A stretch of 64,000 bases of DNA. Origin: Archangium sp. Lineage in GTDB: Bacteria; Myxococcota; Myxococcia; Myxococcales; Myxococcaceae. Both the position numbers and the translations under genes were made by a program. Positions 59,572 to 64,000 of the stretch are shown piece by piece. How positions within the stretch are numbered: the stretch's first letter is position 1; each line of letters opens with the position of its first letter. The stretch is from contig JAUXRX010000015.1 of assembly GCA_030681645.1 (NCBI GenBank), positions 124,001-188,000 of the forward strand, written 5' to 3'. The notes under the pieces were generated by a model. That model was given only the letters and a program-made list of their open reading frames with translations. It was not told the DNA's origin and made no database searches.

Positions 59572-61016
59572 GCACTTCCGTCTCGTTCGAGGTGGAGAAG
59601 TTGCCCACGTTCGAGGTGCACGCGTGGCGAGCCGACGTGGTGCGGCGGCTCACCGCGGGCCAGCGGCTGGTGACGCTGTTCGGCCGGCGCGAAGGCGACG
59701 AGGTGCTCATCACGGCGGTGTTCCAGGCCGGCTCGCTCGAGGTGACGCGCACGTCGACGAAGGCGAGCGTGGGCTATTCCGAGCTGACCTCGAGCTTCGG
59801 CGCGCTCCACTGCTTCGAGCGCGAGCTGCACGAGCAGACCGGCCTGCACTTCGCCGCGCACCCGTGGCTCAAGCCGATCCGCTTCCAGGGGCGGGACCAG
59901 GCCGCGATGAGCGCGTACCCGTACTACCGCATCGACGGCAAGGAGGTGCACGAGGTGGCGGTCGGGCCGATTCACGCCGGCGTGATCGAGCCGGGCTCGT
60001 TCCGCTTCATGTGCATGGGCGAGCAGGTGCACCACCTCGAGATCCAGCTCGGCTACCAGCACCGCGGGCTCGAGCCGCGCCTGCTGGTGGGCGACCCCCG
60101 CCGGCTCACCCCGCTGGTCGAGACGATCGCCGGTGACACCACCATCGGCCACGCCTGGGCTTTCTGCGCGGCGCTGGAGAAGCTGGCGGGCTGCGAGCTC
60201 GACGAAGACACCGAGCTGGCGCGCGCGTTCGTGCTCGAGCTCGAGCGCGTGGCGATGCACCTGGCGGGCCTGGCCGGCCTCGCCGCCGACGTCGGCTTCC
60301 TGCAGGGCGCGTCGACGTACGGCCGGCTGCGCACCACGGCGATCAACACCACCATGCGCCTGTGCGGCAGCCGCTTCGGGCGCTCGGCGCTGCGGCCCGG
60401 GGGCCTGGGCATGAAGCTGCCCGCCGAGCTGGTGGAGCTGGTGTCGAAGAACGTCGAGCTGCTCCGCACCGATCTCGAGATCATCAACGAGCTCTTCGTC
60501 ACCTCGCAGACCGTGCGGCACCGGCTCGAGGGCGTGGGCGTGCTGAAGGAGACCCAGGCGAAGGAGCTGGGCGTGGTCGGCCTCGCCGCGCGCGCTTCCG
60601 GGCTGGTGCTCGACGCGCGCACCTCGGGGGTGTGGAAGCGGGCGCCGATTCCGTCGGTGGTGCTCAAAGACGGCGACTGCCAGGCGCGGGCGCAGCTCCG
60701 CATCGCCGAGCTCGACGAGTCGCTCGCGTGGCTCGCGGGCGTGCTGGCGCGGGGGCCCCGCTTCGGCGGGCCCAGGAAGCCGGTGGGGCCGCTCGCGCCG
60801 CGCCAGCTGGTGGTGAGCGTGGTCGAGGGCTGGCGCGGCGAGGTGGTGCACTGCCTCGAGACCGGGCCCACCGGAGCGCTGGTGCACGCGAAGGTGCAAG
60901 ACCCCTCGCTGCGCAACTGGATGGGCCTGGCCATCGCGGTGCGGGGCAACGAGATCTCCGACTTCCCCATCTGCAACAAGAGCTTCGATCTCTCGTACTG
61001 CGGGAACGACCTATGA
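59568..61016 (+). CDS. NuoCD/HyfG-like large subunit lacking NiFe cysteines
   Basis: A 482-residue fusion: a NuoC/30-kDa part at about 1-110 (ALHCFERELHEQTGLHF, HPWLKPIRF) and a NuoD/hydrogenase large-subunit part from about 135 (VAVGPIHAGVIEPGSFRF, QLGYQHRGLEPRLL, GRLRTTAINTTMRLCGSRFG). Group 4 hydrogenases have Cys-x2-Cys after the GLE helix, but here residues 188-191 are AGDT, in ETIAGDTTIGHA. At the C-terminus NiFe enzymes have DPCxxC, but here the end is SFDLSYCGNDL. The nickel site is therefore absent, as in Ehr-type complexes and NuoD. It should transfer electrons or bind quinone but not make or use hydrogen. ATG overlaps the previous stop. Confidence 0.92.
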   Translation: MSTSVSFEVEKLPTFEVHAWRADVVRRLTAGQRLVTLFGRREGDEVLITAVFQAGSLEVTRTSTKASVGYSELTSSFGALHCFERELHEQTGLHFAAHPWLKPIRFQGRDQAAMSAYPYYRIDGKEVHEVAVGPIHAGVIEPGSFRFMCMGEQVHHLEIQLGYQHRGLEPRLLVGDPRRLTPLVETIAGDTTIGHAWAFCAALEKLAGCELDEDTELARAFVLELERVAMHLAGLAGLAADVGFLQGASTYGRLRTTAINTTMRLCGSRFGRSALRPGGLGMKLPAELVELVSKNVELLRTDLEIINELFVTSQTVRHRLEGVGVLKETQAKELGVVGLAARASGLVLDARTSGVWKRAPIPSVVLKDGDCQARAQLRIAELDESLAWLAGVLARGPRFGGPRKPVGPLAPRQLVVSVVEGWRGEVVHCLETGPTGALVHAKVQDPSLRNWMGLAIAVRGNEISDFPICNKSFDLSYCGNDL

Positions 61017-61810
61017 GAGCCTTCAAGTCGCTCAGGGTGCGGCTGTCGCAGGGCACGCAGTACGTGAAGGACCTGCGCACCGCGACGCCCACCGGGCACC
61101 ATGGCCGCCCGGTGATCAGCACGGCGCCCTGCGCCGACGAGTGCGTGGCGTGCCGCGACGTCTGCCCCACCACCGCGGTGACGCTCGCACCGGTGACCAT
61201 CGACCTGGGCCGCTGCGTGTTCTGCAACGCCTGCGCAGAGGTCTGCCCACCCCAGAAGATCGTCTTCACGCCCGCCACGCAGATGGGCTCCGACGCCCGC
61301 GACAAGCTCTTCGTGCGCGAGGGCGACACCGAGGCGATCCGCGCGCGCGCGTCGGCGACCTTCGCCAAGCTGTTCGGGCGGTCGCTCAAGCTGCGCCAGG
61401 TGTCCGCGGGTGGTTGCAACGCCTGCGAGCTCGAGCTCAACGCGACGGCGAACGTGAACTTCGATCTGCAGCGCTACGGCATCGAGTGGGTCGCCTCACC
61501 CCGCCACGCCGACGCGTTGGTGCTGACCGGCCCGCTGACCCGCACCATGAAGGACGCGGTGCAGCTGGCGTGGGACGCGATGCCCGAGCCGCGCTTCCTG
61601 GTGGCGGTGGGCGCGTGCACCATCTCGGGCGGGCTGCACGACGCCTCCCTCTCCCTGCGCAGCGGGGAGAGGGCCGGGGTGAGGGGCGACTCTTCGGCGA
61701 TCGACCGCGGCTTCCTCGAGCGCGTCGGGCCCGCGCTCTACGTGCCGGGCTGCCCGCCCCACCCGCTCACGTTCGTGAACGCGATCCTCGATCTCATCGA
61801 CGTGGCGTGA
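61013..61810 (+). CDS. Fused ferredoxin (HyfH/NuoI-like) and HyfI/NuoB-like Fe-S subunit
   Basis: A 265-residue protein. The N-terminal part holds two [4Fe-4S] motifs (CADECVACRDVCP and CVFCNACAEVCPP) like HycF/NuoI. The C-terminal part is the NuoB/HycG subunit with the four ligands of the terminal cluster: Cys135 and Cys138 in GGCNACELEL, Cys202 in GACTISGG and Cys247 in PGCPPHP. All ligands are present, so an electron path to the large subunit is intact. Residues about 211-226 (SLSLRSGERAGVRG) come from a family B palindromic repeat and are an extra loop after the TISGG block. The ATG overlaps the large-subunit stop (ATGA); it is the last gene of the operon. Confidence 0.92.
   Translation: MRAFKSLRVRLSQGTQYVKDLRTATPTGHHGRPVISTAPCADECVACRDVCPTTAVTLAPVTIDLGRCVFCNACAEVCPPQKIVFTPATQMGSDARDKLFVREGDTEAIRARASATFAKLFGRSLKLRQVSAGGCNACELELNATANVNFDLQRYGIEWVASPRHADALVLTGPLTRTMKDAVQLAWDAMPEPRFLVAVGACTISGGLHDASLSLRSGERAGVRGDSSAIDRGFLERVGPALYVPGCPPHPLTFVNAILDLIDVA
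61643..61689. repeat. Family B palindromic repeat in frame in the NuoB-like gene
   Basis: CCTCCCTCTCCCTGCGCAGC followed by GGGGAGAGGGCCGGGGTGAGG has the inverted arms CCCTCTCCC and GGGAGAGGG (one side GGGGAGAGGG). It is inserted between the third and fourth cluster ligands without breaking the frame. Confidence 0.8.
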
Positions 61811-61821
61811 ACGGTTGGTTC

Positions 61822-61853
61822 GCCCTCTCTCCCCTCGGAGGGAGAGAGGTCAG
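61822..61853. terminator. Family B-type hairpin after the hydrogenase-like operon
   Basis: CCCTCTCTCCCCTC pairs with GAGGGAGAGAGG in the 39-bp gap between the operon's last stop and the stop of the convergent RCC1 gene. Its position suits termination in both directions; its sequence belongs with the family B repeats. Confidence 0.55.
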
Positions 61854-63442
61854 GGCAGCGACACCAGCACCGGCGACGCAGACGTCATCGGGTTCGGCGC
61901 GCCGAGCTGCCCCAGGCTGTTGTCGCCCCAGCAGTACAGCCCCGCGCCCGTGGTCGCGCACGCGAACTGGTGATGACAGGCGATCTGCCGCGCCGCGGGC
62001 AACGAGTCGACCGCGACCGGCGTCGACGACGGGTTGAAGTTGCCGCTGCCCAGCTCGCCACTCCCGCCTGCGCCGAAGCAGCGCACGCCACCATCAGGAA
62101 TCAACGCGCAGGAGAAGTTGAGGCCGGTGCACACGTCGAGCACCGCGCCGAGGCCGGGCACCGGGCGCACCGGCTGTGCCGTCGCCGTGCCCACCGGGTA
62201 GCCGAGCTGCCCTTCGAGCCCGCGCCCCCAGCACTCGAGCGCGCTGGTGTCTGCGCGGATGGCGCACGCGTGATTCGCGGCCGCCACCACGCGCTTGACG
62301 CCACCGTCCGTCACCACCAGTGGCCGCGGCGTCAGGGTGAAGCCCGCGAGGGTGTCGTCGCCCCAGAACGAGACGCCGCCGTCGCCGAGCAGCGCCCAGG
62401 TACCGTCGCCTCCCGCGAACAACGCGACCGCGCCCCCGTCGAGCTTCGCGGGCTGAGGTGACCGCACGCCGAGCGCCGACAGGCCGTCGCCGAGCTGGCC
62501 CAGCGAGCCGTTGCCCCAGCACGACACGCCCGCGTCGTCGGCCAACGCGCACGCATGCCGGGCGCTGGTGGCGAGCATGGTGACGCCCGAGGCGATGGTG
62601 AGCGCCGGGGTGAAGGCGGCCTGGCTGCCGCCGTTGCCGACCTGGCCGAACTGGTTGTCGCCCCAGCACCGCACCGCCCCCGACGGCAGCAGCGCGCAGC
62701 TGAAGTTGTCGCCGAGCGAGAGCGACGCGACCTCGCCGAGCGCCGAGACGAAGCGCGGCGCGCGGCCTCCATCGTAGGGCCCACTGCCCAGCGCGCCGGT
62801 GCTGCCCGGGCCCCAGCACACCACCCCGCCGTCGTGCCGCGCGCAGCCGTGGAACAGGCCCACCTCGACCTCACGGCCCTGGACGCAACGCCCACCGGCG
62901 GCGACGAGGCCCGGCGCGCACTGGAGCTGACAGGTACCGGCCCTGCAACTCGAGCCGCTGCCGCAGGCGACGCACGCGCCGCCGCACTGGAGATCCGACT
63001 CCGTGACGCACTGCCCCTGGCAGCGGGCCTGGCTCGTGCCACAGGTGAAGTCGCACGCGCCGAGCGTGCAGGTGGCGAGCCCGCCGTTGTCTGGGCAGAC
63101 CGCGCAAGCGGAACCGCACTCGCTCACCGAGTCGTCCGGCGCGCAGTGATCGCCGCAGCGGTGAAAGCCCTGCACGCAGGCGAAGTCGCAGCCACCGTCG
63201 GTGCAGGTCGACGTCGCGTTCGGGGGCGGCGTGCAGCCGGTACAGACACCCGCGTCCGCCCCGCCGCCTCCACCCGTCGCGGCACCTCCGCCCGTCGCGG
63301 CACCACCGCCCGTCGCGACGCCGCCACCCGTGGCTGCACCTCCGCCGGTGGCGCCTCCACCGCCTCCGCTCCCCGCGTCGCGGGGAGGGGTGAGCGGCCC
63401 GCACGAAACGAGCGCAACCACGAGGACCGCGGCGAAACGCAT
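61850..63442 (-). CDS. RCC1-repeat surface lipoprotein with Gly linker and Cys-rich region
   Basis: A 530-residue protein with lipobox VALVSC (Cys14), then Gly/Ala/Thr repeats (GGGAATGGG) to about residue 62 and a Cys-rich region (VCTGCTPPPNATSTCTDGGC, CGDHCAPDDSVSECGSACAV). From about 200 to the end it is a row of RCC1-type repeats (SGAVRCWGDNQFGQVGNGG, GVSCWGNGSLGQLGDG, GLYCWGDNSLGQLGAPN) forming a seven-bladed propeller. Such proteins are common on myxobacterial surfaces and are thought to bind other proteins; no enzyme activity is expected. ATG at 63442, 4 bp after the stop of the Coa1-like gene. Confidence 0.88.
   Translation of the reverse strand: MRFAAVLVVALVSCGPLTPPRDAGSGGGGGATGGGAATGGGVATGGGAATGGGAATGGGGGADAGVCTGCTPPPNATSTCTDGGCDFACVQGFHRCGDHCAPDDSVSECGSACAVCPDNGGLATCTLGACDFTCGTSQARCQGQCVTESDLQCGGACVACGSGSSCRAGTCQLQCAPGLVAAGGRCVQGREVEVGLFHGCARHDGGVVCWGPGSTGALGSGPYDGGRAPRFVSALGEVASLSLGDNFSCALLPSGAVRCWGDNQFGQVGNGGSQAAFTPALTIASGVTMLATSARHACALADDAGVSCWGNGSLGQLGDGLSALGVRSPQPAKLDGGAVALFAGGDGTWALLGDGGVSFWGDDTLAGFTLTPRPLVVTDGGVKRVVAAANHACAIRADTSALECWGRGLEGQLGYPVGTATAQPVRPVPGLGAVLDVCTGLNFSCALIPDGGVRCFGAGGSGELGSGNFNPSSTPVAVDSLPAARQIACHHQFACATTGAGLYCWGDNSLGQLGAPNPMTSASPVLVSLP
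63262..63378. repeat. Low-complexity Gly/Ala-coding repeat
   Basis: Repeated units of about 18 bases (CCACCCGTCGCGGCACCT-like) encode the GGGAATGGG linker of the RCC1 lipoprotein on the minus strand. It is the same kind of coding repeat as at 25727-25897. Confidence 0.65.
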
Positions 63443-63446
63443 CGCT

Positions 63447-63953
63447 TCAGTCTCCGTCGGGCTCTTCGGGCGGCGGCTCCTCGGCGTCCGGCGGCGGGTC
63501 GTTCTCGGGCGGCGGTTCCTTCGCGCTGCCGGCGAGCACGTTGATGGTCTTGCCCCCGGCCTCGACGTCGATGGTCTCGAACTGCCACACGCCGCCGCGC
63601 TGCCGCGCCACCACGTGCATGCTGCCCGAGCCCTTGCTGCCCTTGAGCGGCACCGTGAAGTCCGCCGTGCCGTGGTCGTTGTTCTGCTTGATCTCTCCGC
63701 TCATGCCGAAGCCCGGAGTGATCGGCGCGCCGAGCGCCGCGGTGACCTCTTCGTTCTGGCTCGCCTTCGCGAAGGCCTCGGCGAACGCCCCGCTGCCTTC
63801 GATCATCTTCGAGGCCGCGAAGTACGTGCCCAGGCCGAAGACGCCGCAGCACATCAACGGCACCACGCACCCGACGGGGAGCAGCCACTTCCAGTTGCGG
63901 GAAAACCACCCCGGCTGCTGCATCGGGGGCTCGGCGTTGGCATTGGGCGTCAT
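63447..63953 (-). CDS. Coa1/TIM21-like small membrane protein
   Basis: A 168-residue protein with a short N-terminal cytoplasmic part, one transmembrane helix at about 22-46 (WKWLLPVGCVVPLMCCGVFG) and an outer domain. The domain's blocks ALGAPITPGFGMSGEIKQNN, GTADFTVPLKGSKGSGSMHV and GGVWQFETIDVEAGG match the family of cytochrome c oxidase assembly factor 1 in bacteria. A Pro/Glu-rich tail ends it. The role in bacteria is not settled. The ribosome site GGAGGAG lies 6 bp before the ATG. It is likely co-transcribed with the RCC1 lipoprotein downstream. Confidence 0.72.
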   Translation of the reverse strand: MTPNANAEPPMQQPGWFSRNWKWLLPVGCVVPLMCCGVFGLGTYFAASKMIEGSGAFAEAFAKASQNEEVTAALGAPITPGFGMSGEIKQNNDHGTADFTVPLKGSKGSGSMHVVARQRGGVWQFETIDVEAGGKTINVLAGSAKEPPPENDPPPDAEEPPPEEPDGD

Positions 63954-63969
63954 CGATTGCTCCTCCAGG

Positions 63970-64000
63970 TCAGACGGGATCGAACTTCTCGAACGGGTTT
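63970..64000 (-). CDS. 3' end of an upstream gene, cut by the window edge
   Basis: The last bases read on the minus strand as NPFEKFDPV followed by a stop at 63972-63970. Only the last nine residues are seen. The stop lies 17 bp before the Coa1-like ATG, so it is probably the preceding gene of the same operon. No identification is possible. Confidence 0.4.
   Translation of the reverse strand, partial: NPFEKFDPV

Noticed and set aside
54539..61810. Active formate-hydrogenlyase or energy-converting hydrogenase
   Set aside because: The large subunit lacks at least three of the four nickel-binding cysteines and there are no maturation genes in the window.
63262..63378. CRISPR-like or VNTR regulatory array
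   Set aside because: It is coding repeat DNA for a Gly/Ala linker, not spaced repeats.

Overview
The window is GC-rich, gene-dense DNA that looks like a chromosome segment of a myxobacterium or close relative (Myxococcota). The evidence is a DUF2378/TIGR02265 protein, two Ser/Thr kinases, hybrid histidine kinases, an FHA-GAF-cyclase protein, an MXAN_6521-type lipoprotein, Gly-rich Cys-rich lipoproteins, an RCC1-repeat lipoprotein and codons dominated by G/C in third position. This assignment is inferred from family content; there is no rRNA or tRNA to test it.

Layout. 1-7.7 kb: a prolyl-oligopeptidase lipoprotein (cut by the left edge), a small lipoprotein and MltG, then a minus-strand set DUF2378 - Ser/Thr kinase - FecCD-type ABC ATPase - TonB-like protein. 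7.7-15.7 kb: signalling genes (hybrid kinase, second Ser/Thr kinase, GAF histidine kinase, FHA-GAF-cyclase-like protein) plus a peroxiredoxin. 15.7-24.9 kb: a HAD hydrolase, a putative zinc protease, a large NAD-glutamate dehydrogenase, a multidomain peptidoglycan hydrolase and a membrane spermidine-synthase-like protein. 25-33.4 kb: envelope proteins, including a Gly-rich PPC protein, an SGNH hydrolase, a ~1000-residue lipoprotein esterase and an outer-membrane barrel. 33.5-38.8 kb: a tightly coupled set of LolA-like periplasmic protein, two FtsX-type permeases, an ATPase and an outer-membrane barrel, which together would span the whole envelope. 39.8-44.5 kb: a small accessory patch with an orphan F1 gamma subunit, an alpha/beta hydrolase lacking its nucleophile, an intact hybrid kinase, and decayed pieces of PAS and histidine-kinase genes. 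44.5-54.5 kb: aspartate-semialdehyde dehydrogenase, a zinc-finger/leucine-rich-repeat protein, a DUF5916 barrel, a dihydroorotase-family amidohydrolase, a sigma-54 activator, a methyltransferase and a degenerate receiver domain. 54.5-61.8 kb: an overlapping operon for a membrane complex related to group 4 hydrogenases and complex I, whose large subunit lacks the nickel-binding cysteines (Ehr-type). 61.8-64 kb: an RCC1 lipoprotein and a Coa1-like protein.

Two families of short palindromic repeats are scattered through the window. Both occur in intergenic positions and also in frame inside genes: the TonB-like protein, the spermidine-synthase-like protein and the Fe-S subunit of the hydrogenase-like complex. 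No CRISPR array, prophage, complete insertion sequence or RNA gene was found.
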